Source: CAVZKK01 sp964573475
Lineage (GTDB): Archaea > Thermoproteota > Bathyarchaeia > Bathyarchaeales > Bathycorpusculaceae
Assembly: GCA_964573475.1 (NCBI GenBank)
Contig: CAZNJT010000012.1
Span: 1 to 26,823, forward strand
Direction: 5' to 3'
Length of the DNA: 26,823 nucleotides
Positions 1 through 7,121 of the stretch are shown here, one piece after another (positions within the stretch are counted from its first letter, which is position 1; every line of letters begins with the position of its first letter). The translations under genes were made by a program, and so were the position numbers. The notes beneath the pieces were generated by a model. That model saw only the letters and a list, made by a program, of their open reading frames with translations, was not told the DNA's origin and ran no database searches.

Positions 1-2
1 TG

Positions 3-1031
3 CTCTTCAGCGGACAAGTCATGGTTGTCAGCAAAGACGCCATCGTGATTCAAGCAATTCCAATAACCCGCGGCGCCTTCCCACAAAGCTTAGCTGAGGA
101 AATAAAAGGAAATATTAAGGAAGTAGAAAAGGCTGTTCCAGTCTTATTCATAACTTCTATAAATTTTGAAGGAATAATTCAACCTGTTCCGCCGAATTTC
201 ACCATTGGAATACCCGTTGAAGATTGGGGGTTAATACTTGGATTAACCCCATTAAAAGGGAATGTGGGGCATTATCCAACAAACGAATCAAGCAATGAAG
301 TCCTTGTGGGAGCATCGCTGGCAGACCAGTATAATTGGACTGTAAATAAAGAAATACGAGTGAATGGGTATAAGCTGAATGTTACTGGTATATTAGACAC
401 GAAATTGGCCATATTCAATCGCAGCATAATCATGCCGCTTAAACTAGCACAGAAAATCTACGCCTATCCAGAAAGTGCCAACATAATCACGGTAAAACCC
501 ATTGAAGGATATTCGCAAAAAGATTTAGCAGATACCATAGAGCAACAGATATCATATGTTCAAGCTTTAACGGAAACTGAAAGAAACGATATGATTCAGC
601 CTATTCTGGTTCAAGTTGAGACATGGAATCTTGGCATACAAGCCGTGGTATTCATTATGAGCTTAATACTTGTGATGACTGTTACCGTTATGAGCGTTTC
701 AGAAAGGCGTAGGGACTTCGCAACCCTAGACGCCATGGGTGCACCATTAAGCTACGTATTCCGCGTTGTCATATTCGAAACGTCATTAATTGGAGTCTTA
801 GGCGGCATCTTAGGCATAGTCTTCGGCTCTCTAGCGGCTCTCGTTTTGGCAAGCCTCTACACAAACATTCCACTTGCCATGTTTTTCCCAACCTTCTACG
901 AAATTATTCCACCCTTTTACATGCTTGAAATATTCTTGGCAGTTGTTTTTGTTTGCTGTTTAGGCGGAATTATTCCGGCTATAAATGCGACTAGAATGCG
1001 CATAGCTGAAGTTTTGAGGGCTGAATATTAA
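3..1031 (+). CDS. FtsX/MacB-type ABC transporter permease, C-terminal part (5' partial)
   Basis: This is the membrane subunit of an ABC system of the MacB/LolCE type, which usually couples ATP hydrolysis to mechanical work on extracytoplasmic substrates rather than to simple import. The visible part has a soluble extracytoplasmic region (about residues 1-205 from the ATG at 21) followed by three hydrophobic helices. The first is followed by the SERRRDFATLDAMGA motif, typical of FtsX domains, and the protein ends in a short cytoplasmic tail. The reading frame is open to the left edge (codons from base 3 precede the ATG at 21 with no stop), and the expected N-terminal helix is missing. The gene therefore almost certainly begins outside the window. 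Its TAA overlaps the ATG of the ATPase gene by one base, so the two are co-translated. The substrate cannot be told. Confidence 0.85.
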   Translation, partial: LFSGQVMVVSKDAIVIQAIPITRGAFPQSLAEEIKGNIKEVEKAVPVLFITSINFEGIIQPVPPNFTIGIPVEDWGLILGLTPLKGNVGHYPTNESSNEVLVGASLADQYNWTVNKEIRVNGYKLNVTGILDTKLAIFNRSIIMPLKLAQKIYAYPESANIITVKPIEGYSQKDLADTIEQQISYVQALTETERNDMIQPILVQVETWNLGIQAVVFIMSLILVMTVTVMSVSERRRDFATLDAMGAPLSYVFRVVIFETSLIGVLGGILGIVFGSLAALVLASLYTNIPLAMFFPTFYEIIPPFYMLEIFLAVVFVCCLGGIIPAINATRMRIAEVLRAEY

Positions 1032-1705
1032 TGCAAATTAAGACGGTAGATTTGACAAAAACATACCGTTTAGGTCCATCAGAAATAACTGCGGTAAATA
1101 AGGTTAGTTTTGAAGTTAATGAAGCAAGATTCATAGCGATAGTTGGACCTTCAGGCTCAGGGAAGTCGACGCTACTAAATCTCGTCGGGTTAAACGATTA
1201 TCCAACTTTGGGTAAAATTTTCATCGACGATTCAGATGCTTCACTTCTGCCAAGTAGTAAACGTAGAAAAATCCGACTTTTCCGCATGGGGTTCGTCTTC
1301 CAAACTTTCAATTTGTTGCCGACGCTTACCGCTTTGGAAAATGTAGAATTGCCCATGTCTTTAGCGGATAAGCCTCAAAAAGAACAAAGAGAAAAAGCAT
1401 TAAGGCTTCTTGAAACTGTTGGCTTAGGCAAAAGACTTTTCCACAGACCCAAAGAATTGAGCATGGGCGAAATGCAGCGCGTAGCCATAGCAAGGGCTCT
1501 CGCCAACAACCCTGAAATAATAATCGCTGATGAACCCACAGGTGAGCTTGATTCAAAAACCGCCAAAGAAATAATCGCGTTGCTTTTTGACATAAACAGA
1601 AAGGAAAAGACAGCGGTTATTGTGGCGACGCATGACGAAAAAATAGTTGATGTGGCGGATACGATTTACACGATTCAAGATGGTAGGCTAAGGCTTGAAG
1701 GTTAA
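1031..1705 (+). CDS. ABC transporter ATP-binding protein, LolD/MacB type
   Basis: This is the cytoplasmic ATPase partner of the preceding FtsX-type permease. At 224 residues it has the usual family length. Visible motifs are Walker A GPSGSGKST (39-47), the Q-loop Gln91, the signature at 143-147, Walker B IIIADE (163-168) followed by the PTGELDS D-loop, and the switch His201 in ATHD. The signature reads LSMGE followed by MQR, where the family normally has LSGGE or LSGGQ followed by QQR; the essential Ser and second Gly are kept. The start is fixed by the ATG overlapping the permease stop. The gene ends 10 bp before the 3' end of a convergent small gene. Assignment to the family is firm; the transported or remodelled substrate is unknown. 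Confidence 0.93.
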   Translation: MQIKTVDLTKTYRLGPSEITAVNKVSFEVNEARFIAIVGPSGSGKSTLLNLVGLNDYPTLGKIFIDDSDASLLPSSKRRKIRLFRMGFVFQTFNLLPTLTALENVELPMSLADKPQKEQREKALRLLETVGLGKRLFHRPKELSMGEMQRVAIARALANNPEIIIADEPTGELDSKTAKEIIALLFDINRKEKTAVIVATHDEKIVDVADTIYTIQDGRLRLEG

Positions 1706-1715
1706 TGCTAATCTC

Positions 1716-1943
1716 TTATAGCAACGAAAAGTCCGTGGACTTAATTTTCCCCTTCTCGTCTATAACAACCTCGAATTTTTCAGCCCATGGGTGTCCTTCC
1801 AAGTCTATGGGACATACGCCCCTGATGACCCAAACTCCATTCTTTTGCTCAACTGTGGAAATATCAATTTTTTCCGTATTCTTCCTTTTCTTAACATAAT
1901 CAACAGCTATTTGCTGGACAGCTTCCGTCGAAATATTCTGCAT
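1716..1943 (-). CDS. Small orphan protein, 75 residues
   Basis: I do not recognise a named family. The protein has an N-terminal amphipathic helix (about 1-22) and then strand-like segments with VWVIRG, FEVVIDEKGKI and a final TDFSLL, suggesting a compact alpha/beta fold of the PepSY-like kind. That resemblance is weak. There is no signal peptide or membrane segment. The ATG at 1943 is preferred because a GGGG stretch lies about 9 nt upstream on the minus strand; a TTG at 1961 would add six residues. It converges on the ABC ATPase gene. The translation is balanced in composition, while overlapping plus-strand frames give serine/phenylalanine-rich nonsense. It is therefore probably a real gene, of unknown function. 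Confidence 0.6.
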   Translation of the reverse strand: MQNISTEAVQQIAVDYVKKRKNTEKIDISTVEQKNGVWVIRGVCPIDLEGHPWAEKFEVVIDEKGKIKSTDFSLL

Positions 1944-2040
1944 AGCATGATTCCCCAACAATTGTCTTACTATCTAGATAAAGATGGCATTAAGGGTTAT
2001 GAACGGAAAATCGTTAGCGAAATTAAACATATGCCGAATT

Positions 2041-2052
2041 GTGTACACGTGC
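2041..2052. promoter_or_regulatory. Palindromic site upstream of the polymerase gene
   Basis: GTGTACAC (2041-2048) is a perfect 8-bp palindrome overlapping a CACGTG palindrome (2047-2052), about 75-85 bp before the DNA polymerase start. It could be an operator, but palindromes this short also occur by chance. No clear TATA box was placed beside it. Confidence 0.2.
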
Positions 2053-2125
2053 TTTTTTGCGATAGGTTCAAATCAGCAAACATATCAGTTTTTACCTTGA
2101 AGTAGCGTGTTAGAAAAGGAAGACC

Positions 2126-3199
2126 ATGAGTGAGAAAAGACGTATAATATTCCACGTGGACATGGACCACTTTTTCACAGCTGTTGAGGAAAGGGAGCAT
2201 CCCGAATATAAAGGTAAACCAGTAATTGTTGGAGCAAACCCGAAACAGGGAAAGGGCAGAGGAGTCGTAAGCACCTGCAATTATGAAGCTAGAAGATTCG
2301 GCGTTAGGTCTGGCATGCCCATCTCAAAGGCTTGGAAGCTCTGTTCAGAAGCCATTTACTTGCCAGTCAAATACGAACTTTATACCAAAGTTTCCAACGA
2401 AATTATGGATATGCTGCGAAAACATGCAGACAAATTTGAGCAATGGGGCATAGATGAGGCTTTCTTAGATGTAACCTCAAAAGTGAAGGATTATGCGGAA
2501 GCCGAAGCCCTAGCACGACAAATAAAAAGAGAAATTTACGAGAAGGAAAAGCTTACAAGTTCAATAGGTATAGGTCCAAACAAGCTTGTCGCCAAAATAG
2601 CCAGCGACTTCCAAAAACCAGACGGCTTGACAGTTGTCAAAGAAGAGGAATCTGAAAAATTTCTTGCTCCGCTGCCAGTGCGTAGGCTTCTCTGGGTTGG
2701 ACGGAAGACTGAGCAGAAATTGAAGGTTATAGGAATTACGACTATAGGCGATTTAGCTCGTTACGACCCTACGGTGCTGGCGGAAACCTTCGGTGTTATG
2801 GGCACGCAGATTTATTTGATGGCGCATGGAATCGACAGAAGCGAGGTTGAAGAAAGAGGTGAAGTCAAGTCCATCAGTCGTGAGGTGACCTTTGAAGAAG
2901 ACACATCAAATTTTGATTTTATCCTTAATGCTTTAGATGGGCTTTCAGAAGAAGTGTGTAAAGATGTTTTGAGACAAAACCTTTACTTCAAAACAGTTAC
3001 CGTTAAAGTACGCTACGAAAACTTTGAAACCCACACGCATAGCAAAACCATGCCTTTAATAACTAATCGTTCGCAAGATTTGAGGAAAACATCGAGAGAA
3101 TTGATGCAAGATTATCTCAGGTTAGACAGAAAAATAAGGCTAATAGGTTTAAGAGTCTCAAACTTTACTTCAACTGAAAAACAAAAAAAGCTCATCTAG
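2126..3199 (+). CDS. dinB: Y-family DNA polymerase IV (translesion polymerase, Dbh/Dpo4 type)
   Basis: This enzyme copies past DNA lesions with low fidelity. At 357 residues it matches archaeal Dbh/Dpo4. Catalytic carboxylates are visible as Asp12 in VDMDHFF and Asp110-Glu111 in GIDEAFLD. Phe17 sits at the ribonucleotide-excluding steric-gate position (Tyr12 in Dpo4, from memory of the family). The finger motif YEARRFGVRSGMP (53-65) and the thumb/little-finger regions follow in normal order. The ATG is preceded by AAAAGGAAGACC, a usable ribosome site. The C-terminus ends QKKLI and lacks the two aromatic residues of a full PCNA-interacting peptide. The gene stands alone: its left neighbour is on the other strand and a convergent gene follows 44 bp downstream. 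The identification is certain. Confidence 0.97.
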   Translation: MSEKRRIIFHVDMDHFFTAVEEREHPEYKGKPVIVGANPKQGKGRGVVSTCNYEARRFGVRSGMPISKAWKLCSEAIYLPVKYELYTKVSNEIMDMLRKHADKFEQWGIDEAFLDVTSKVKDYAEAEALARQIKREIYEKEKLTSSIGIGPNKLVAKIASDFQKPDGLTVVKEEESEKFLAPLPVRRLLWVGRKTEQKLKVIGITTIGDLARYDPTVLAETFGVMGTQIYLMAHGIDRSEVEERGEVKSISREVTFEEDTSNFDFILNALDGLSEEVCKDVLRQNLYFKTVTVKVRYENFETHTHSKTMPLITNRSQDLRKTSRELMQDYLRLDRKIRLIGLRVSNFTSTEKQKKLI

Positions 3200-3243
3200 C
3201 AAGAAATTGATGGGAAGAAGCGTTCATAGTTTGTTGGAAGCAT

Positions 3244-3504
3244 TTATTTTTTGACTCTTCGAATCTCGAACACAACAGGATTATCCGCATCTGGACAAGC
3301 ATTGAATATTACATCTTTGTCTTTGCTCCATGGAAACTCTACACCATAACGCATAGCGTAGACTTTTGGAAGCAAAACCATCAAGGCACTGTAGCAGACG
3401 TCGCCTTTTATCGATTTGCCATCAAAAATTATCTTATCGTCGACTTTGTGTCCGAAAGCACATCTTCCCTTTTGACTCTTTACAGTAACTTCAATTGTGG
3501 ACAT
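3244..3504 (-). CDS. TIGR04076-like small protein, 86 residues
   Basis: This resembles the TIGR04076 family, a group of roughly 85-residue proteins of unknown function found in bacteria and archaea. Family-like elements are the early Cys15 plus His19 in GRCAFGHKV, then the Cys37 segment DVCYSAL, the FPW segment near 57-59, and ACPDADNPVVFEIRRV with Cys70 near the end. The conserved cysteines suggest metal binding or redox chemistry, which is inference. The ATG at 3504 has AAGGT about 9 nt upstream on the minus strand. The gene is transcribed alone and converges on the polymerase gene. Confidence 0.8.
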   Translation of the reverse strand: MSTIEVTVKSQKGRCAFGHKVDDKIIFDGKSIKGDVCYSALMVLLPKVYAMRYGVEFPWSKDKDVIFNACPDADNPVVFEIRRVKK

Positions 3505-3693
3505 GCAAATTTACCTTAATGTGTATTTTTACGTCTGGGTATTTTACTCTTATTTTTTGCATCTGCCATTTTAACAATCGTCGCATCAGAAATCAGCACG
3601 CTTTAGCGGTTTTAGGATATAATTCTTTTAGCTTTTGCGTTAGTCCATGCATGACTGTTTTGTGAATGTAGTTTCCTATCTAACTAACAACAA

Positions 3694-3704
3694 TTTTTAA
3701 TAAG
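3694..3704 (+). promoter_or_regulatory. TATA-like box for the radical SAM gene
   Basis: TTTTTAATAAG lies where an archaeal TATA box would set transcription about 25 bp downstream, near 3722. This would leave the ATG at 3708 outside the transcript and favours the start at 3747. It is predicted from sequence only. Confidence 0.4.
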
Positions 3705-3746
3705 TCTATGAAGAATCCTTTTGAGCATATAGTAAGGGAAGAAAAG

Positions 3747-5309
3747 ATGGCAGGAAATCCAGGCGTAAAAGTGGTGTTAACAGCTTCAGCCACTGAGATG
3801 AGTGAATTTTACAATAGCCCCTTTATCGCATTCGTGGCTGGATTCGCTAAGGGTCCTATACCTTTATGGTTTCTCAGAAAGAAACTGTATCCGCGAGTGG
3901 AACGTAGCAATGATGGAAGAACAAAGTATGCGCCGTATGGTTTGAGAAAAGTGGAAGCGGTTCTGTTGGAGAATGGTTTCGACGAGTCTGAAGTGGCAGT
4001 GGTTCACCCGTTCGACCTCGATGCCTTTGTAGGTCCCAACACGAAGGTGGTGGGCATATCTTCTATGGATCCAACGGGAATGGGATTCGTCAGCAAAACA
4101 TATTCTTCGATTGTTGGCGGAGGCGAACCCATGAACTCCATCGAGTTCAAGGCGCTGGTGAAACATCGAAGTATTCGAAACTATAGGTCTAAAGTGATTG
4201 TGGGCGGTTTTGGTGCATGGCAACTTGAACGTAAGAAAGTGGCGGAAAGTTATGGCGTAGACTGTGTGGTCATCGGCGAAGCAGAAGAGGCTGTCGTAGA
4301 GATTTTTAAGAAGGCAGTTAACGGAGAGCGCCTTCCACGCGTAATTCGCATTAAGAAAAGTTCAGAGAACGAACAGATTCCTATCATTAGGCACGCGGCT
4401 ATTCATGGGTGTGTGGAGATTTCTAGAGGTTGTGGCCGAAACTGCCAGTTTTGTACGCCCACCATGCAAATAAAACGTGACATGCCCCTGGAAAAGATCA
4501 TGAAAGAAGTGGAATTAACAACACGAGAAGGCGGTGACCATATTACTCTAGTTACGGAAGACATCTTCCTGTACGGTGCAAAAGACAAGCATTTCATCCC
4601 AAACAAAGAAGCAGTTTTGAAACTTGTAAAAAGCGTAGCAACACATCCCGGAGTTAAAGCCATACAACCCTCACACATGTCCCTAGCGCCAGTTGTCCAT
4701 AATACGGGCATGGTTAAAGAAATCGCCGAAATCCTAATAGAGCATAACTGGTATATTCATGGGAAAAAGCGTATCGTGACTTCTGAAACGGGCGTAGAAA
4801 CCGGAAGTGTTAGGCTGATGCGGAAGTACATGGCTGGAAAAATGCTTCCCTTTAAGCCTGAACAGTGGAAAGAGATTGTTAGCCAATCCTTCGGAATATT
4901 GAACGACAACGATTGGTATCCGCTTGCCACGTTTATAGTTGGACTTCCAGACGAAAAGGAAGAAGACGTTGTCGAAACGCTTGAATTGATTGATGACTTA
5001 AAAGATTATCAAGCCTTCTACGTTCCACTGCTTTTCGTTCCGCTGGAAAACTGTATGTTGATGAACAAGCGTGGGGCAGAAGCCAATTCTCTTACAAAAG
5101 CACGGTGGCTGTTCATCACTCGCTGTTGGGAATACAACGTCAGAATTTGGCGAGACACCTTCCTGGAACAGAGAATCCACAACCCGCTGCTTTACAAACT
5201 TGTTAAGCAAATGGCGCTTCCGTTCGCAGCCAAAGTGGCGGGAATCTATTATGGAATGAAACACGGTAAAGAAATGGAAGATGCCATCTGGAAAATGGTA
5301 AACGCCTAG
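3747..5309 (+). CDS. Radical SAM enzyme with N-terminal B12-binding-type domain
   Basis: The first 200 residues look like a cobalamin-binding-type Rossmann domain ending in GVDCVVIGEAEEAVVEIF (170-187). They are followed by a radical SAM core whose 4Fe-4S ligands are Cys229, Cys233 and Cys236 in SRGCGRNCQFC (CX3CX2C). The later ETGVETGSVRLM and TFIVGLPDE segments are typical of the barrel. Such enzymes use S-adenosylmethionine, and often cobalamin, for methylations or C-C bond chemistry; the substrate here is unknown. The B12-base-off DXHXXG motif is not evident, so cobalamin binding may be lost or of the motif-less type. The ATG at 3747 was chosen over 3708 because GGGAAG precedes it and the TATA-like box at 3694-3704 is too close to 3708. 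No partner gene adjoins it, so context gives no pathway. Confidence 0.85.
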   Translation: MAGNPGVKVVLTASATEMSEFYNSPFIAFVAGFAKGPIPLWFLRKKLYPRVERSNDGRTKYAPYGLRKVEAVLLENGFDESEVAVVHPFDLDAFVGPNTKVVGISSMDPTGMGFVSKTYSSIVGGGEPMNSIEFKALVKHRSIRNYRSKVIVGGFGAWQLERKKVAESYGVDCVVIGEAEEAVVEIFKKAVNGERLPRVIRIKKSSENEQIPIIRHAAIHGCVEISRGCGRNCQFCTPTMQIKRDMPLEKIMKEVELTTREGGDHITLVTEDIFLYGAKDKHFIPNKEAVLKLVKSVATHPGVKAIQPSHMSLAPVVHNTGMVKEIAEILIEHNWYIHGKKRIVTSETGVETGSVRLMRKYMAGKMLPFKPEQWKEIVSQSFGILNDNDWYPLATFIVGLPDEKEEDVVETLELIDDLKDYQAFYVPLLFVPLENCMLMNKRGAEANSLTKARWLFITRCWEYNVRIWRDTFLEQRIHNPLLYKLVKQMALPFAAKVAGIYYGMKHGKEMEDAIWKMVNA

Positions 5310-5385
5310 CACATATAGGCTGTCAAAGGTGATTGGTGGCTTTTAGTTCGTTGCAATAATCGTTTTATGGATGATTATAAGGCAA

Positions 5386-5395
5386 TTTTTATAAG
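5386..5395 (+). promoter_or_regulatory. TATA-like box for the CxxC-x17-CxxC gene
   Basis: TTTTTATAAG is a good archaeal TATA-box match, 75-84 bp before the start codon. Transcription would begin near 5416-5420, just at the 5' edge of the hairpin at 5421-5442. Confidence 0.5.
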
Positions 5396-5420
5396 CGACT
5401 ATGTCATGAATAATTGCATC

Positions 5421-5442
5421 GTGCAAGAAGCAATTTTTGCAC
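5421..5442 (+). promoter_or_regulatory. Leader hairpin with GCAA tetraloop
   Basis: GTGCAAGAA (5421-5429) pairs with TTTTTGCAC (5434-5442) over 9 bp, including one G-U pair, closing a GCAA loop of the GNRA class. It sits between the TATA-like box and the ribosome site (AGGAG, about 5452-5456) of the following small gene. It would therefore lie at or near the 5' end of the mRNA. It could stabilise the transcript or bind a protein; the role is unknown. Confidence 0.5.
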
Positions 5443-5469
5443 TAAATAGTATAGGAGTTGAAATAGCAA

Positions 5470-5610
5470 ATGGCTGAGAAAGAGATGCACAAGGCAGTTT
5501 GTGCTGATTGTGGTAAGGAATGCGAAGTTCCCTTCAAACCTGACACAAGTAGGCCTGTCTACTGCCGAGAGTGCTGGTCAAAAAGAAGAACCCAAAGGCG
5601 AAGATTTTAG
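5470..5610 (+). CDS. CxxC-x17-CxxC zinc-binding mini-protein, 46 residues
   Basis: The 46-residue protein contains CADC at 11-14 and CREC at 32-35, separated by exactly 17 residues. This is the defining pattern of the CxxC-x17-CxxC (TIGR04272-like) zinc-binding domain. A fifth cysteine lies at 18. The tail WSKRRTQRRRF is very basic, as in nucleic-acid-binding or ribosome-associated zinc proteins, which is inference. The AGGAG ribosome site lies about 13 nt before the ATG. It has its own TATA-like box and leader hairpin and is monocistronic. The precise x17 spacing, the promoter and the ribosome site make it a confident gene despite its size. Confidence 0.88.
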   Translation: MAEKEMHKAVCADCGKECEVPFKPDTSRPVYCRECWSKRRTQRRRF

Positions 5611-5694
5611 GTTAAGCTAACAGCTTTAATCCGAATAATCGCTTTTCCTATATTTTTATATACTTTAGTGCAAACGCTATATAAATTTTGCAAA

Positions 5695-6234
5695 TCAGAG
5701 TTTAAATTCCCATTTGCACCATAAATCTTTAGGATGCTTGTCAGGCGGACAGACCAAGCAGTTTACTTCCACTTTTGGATTCAGCGTTTTTGCAAAGTTT
5801 TTCAAATAGCCAAAACGCACTTTCTTACATGGAAACTCACATAATCCCTTACTCAAACGTGCTTCCTGCGTCCTACACCTATCAACGCTTAAAGTAGCCC
5901 GTTTATCGCTCACCTCAACAGTCTTAAAAGGCTGGTCCAAAGCCCAACTAGACCTACGCAAAAGCTCCATAATCGTTGGTACGTCTGGATTTTCGCTAAC
6001 CTGAAACATTTTCTGCAGACTTTTAGCTTCAATCTGAGCCATAGCCTCCCAAACACCAGCATCAATCTCTGTTGCGGCTTCTGTGCCGAACTTCTTTTCC
6101 ATACCCAAGAAGTATAAGCCGTCAACCCTCCACAAGTTGCGAATTTGGAGAAAGAAGAAGTCAAGCAGCTTTTCCATGGGCATTTTAGCCAGCATTTCAC
6201 GGTCTTTACGACTTCCGGGCGGATATTCACTCAT
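5695..6234 (-). CDS. DUF6125-like cysteine-rich cytosolic protein
   Basis: This resembles the DUF6125 family and, more distantly, the L-2-amino-thiazoline-4-carboxylate hydrolase-like group. The family-like N-terminal signature is RVDGLYFLGMEKKFG (36-50) with IDAGVWEAMAQIEAK (57-71). The C-terminal half has six cysteines at 120, 132, 136, 159, 162 and 173, in CRTQEARLSKGLCEFPC, NCLVCPPD and WCKWEF. Such an array suggests a metal or redox centre; no reaction has been shown that I know of. I chose the ATG at 6234 because GGTG lies about 8 nt upstream, the usual ribosome site in this window; an ATG at 6249 would add five residues. There is no signal peptide. It is transcribed alone. Confidence 0.75.
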   Translation of the reverse strand: MSEYPPGSRKDREMLAKMPMEKLLDFFFLQIRNLWRVDGLYFLGMEKKFGTEAATEIDAGVWEAMAQIEAKSLQKMFQVSENPDVPTIMELLRRSSWALDQPFKTVEVSDKRATLSVDRCRTQEARLSKGLCEFPCKKVRFGYLKNFAKTLNPKVEVNCLVCPPDKHPKDLWCKWEFKL

Positions 6235-6277
6235 ACATGACACCAACATGGCAGATTAACAATTTACATGAATTAAT

Positions 6278-6286
6278 CTTTTAAAC
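6278..6286 (+). promoter_or_regulatory. TATA-like box for uppP
   Basis: CTTTTAAA-type sequence about 40 bp before the TTG start. A transcript starting about 25 bp downstream would have a leader of roughly 15 nt. It is weakly supported. Confidence 0.3.
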
Positions 6287-6323
6287 CTAACCCAGAAATA
6301 GAAAAAGAAAGCAGTGAATACAT

Positions 6324-7121
6324 TTGGACCTGATAAACCTAATAAGAACAATAATTCTCGGCGCAATTCAAGGCTTAACAGAATGGCTCCCAATATCAAG
6401 CACTGGGCACCTCAAAATAGCTGAACATTTTCTAGACTTAAAAGTTCCAATACTTTTTGATGTCATCCTGCACGTTGGAACACTAATCGTTGTTTTCTTT
6501 TTCTTTAGAAAAGACATTAAGAATATCCTTTCTGCGCTTTTGCGACTTGATTTCAAAACAGATTATGGGAAGCTTATTCCTCTGATAATTGTTGGAACAA
6601 TACCAACAGCATTAATAGGTTTAGCCTTCGGCGAGTTTATAGAAAGTACCTTTCAAAGCCTTTTGCCCATTGCGACAGCGTTTATCCTCTGTGGAGTAGT
6701 TCTTTACTCTGCGAAGGCTGGAAAAGAAAAAACCGAAAATATAAGCTATTTAGCAGCCTTGATAATCGGTATAGCGCAAGGAATAGCCATAATTCCAGGC
6801 ATTTCCAGAAGCGGAGCAACAATTGCAGCCGCACTTTTGCTTGGAATAAAGCGTGAAAGAGCCTTCAAATTCTCTTTTCTAATCTCAATTCCAGCCATAA
6901 TTGGGGCTTTAGGCTTAACCCTTTATACACAATTCGACGAGCTGACAACCGTAGGGTTGGGTTGGGAAGTTCTTGCGGGAATGGCTGTTGCAATATTTGT
7001 TGGTTACTTTGCTTTGAAACTCCTATGGAAAATCCTGGTCAAGAAAAAGTTTCACTTTTTCGCGCTTTACTGTTGGCTGCTAGGCGCAGTGTTAATAGTG
7101 CTTAGTTTAAGAGGCTTCTAA
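6324..7121 (+). CDS. uppP: Undecaprenyl/polyprenyl-diphosphate phosphatase (UppP/BacA family)
   Basis: This integral membrane enzyme removes the terminal phosphate from a C55-type polyprenyl diphosphate so the lipid carrier can be reused for glycan assembly. In archaea the carrier is a dolichol-like isoprenoid. At 265 residues it has the normal length. The first active-site loop, QGLTEWLPISSTGHL, carries Gln16, Glu20, Ser26 and His29, matching the (E/Q)XXXE and PGxSRSxxT-family pattern. The second loop PGISRSGAT (158-166) provides Arg162. Several hydrophobic helices are evident. The start is a TTG; the frame has a stop at 6315-6317 just upstream, and no ATG keeps the first motif. Its last 15 bp overlap the 3' end of the convergent CCA-adding enzyme gene. 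Confidence 0.95.
   Translation: MDLINLIRTIILGAIQGLTEWLPISSTGHLKIAEHFLDLKVPILFDVILHVGTLIVVFFFFRKDIKNILSALLRLDFKTDYGKLIPLIIVGTIPTALIGLAFGEFIESTFQSLLPIATAFILCGVVLYSAKAGKEKTENISYLAALIIGIAQGIAIIPGISRSGATIAAALLLGIKRERAFKFSFLISIPAIIGALGLTLYTQFDELTTVGLGWEVLAGMAVAIFVGYFALKLLWKILVKKKFHFFALYCWLLGAVLIVLSLRGF

Noticed and set aside
1705..2105. Plus-strand frames over the 75-residue minus gene and its upstream region
   Set aside because: Serine/phenylalanine-rich translations without motifs, antisense to a more plausible gene.
1997..2200. Minus-strand frame over the start of the DNA polymerase gene
   Set aside because: Overlaps the conserved catalytic N-terminus of the polymerase and shows no family features.
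3864..4711. Long minus-strand frames inside the radical SAM gene
   Set aside because: Antisense shadows of a gene with conserved cluster cysteines; no family features of their own.
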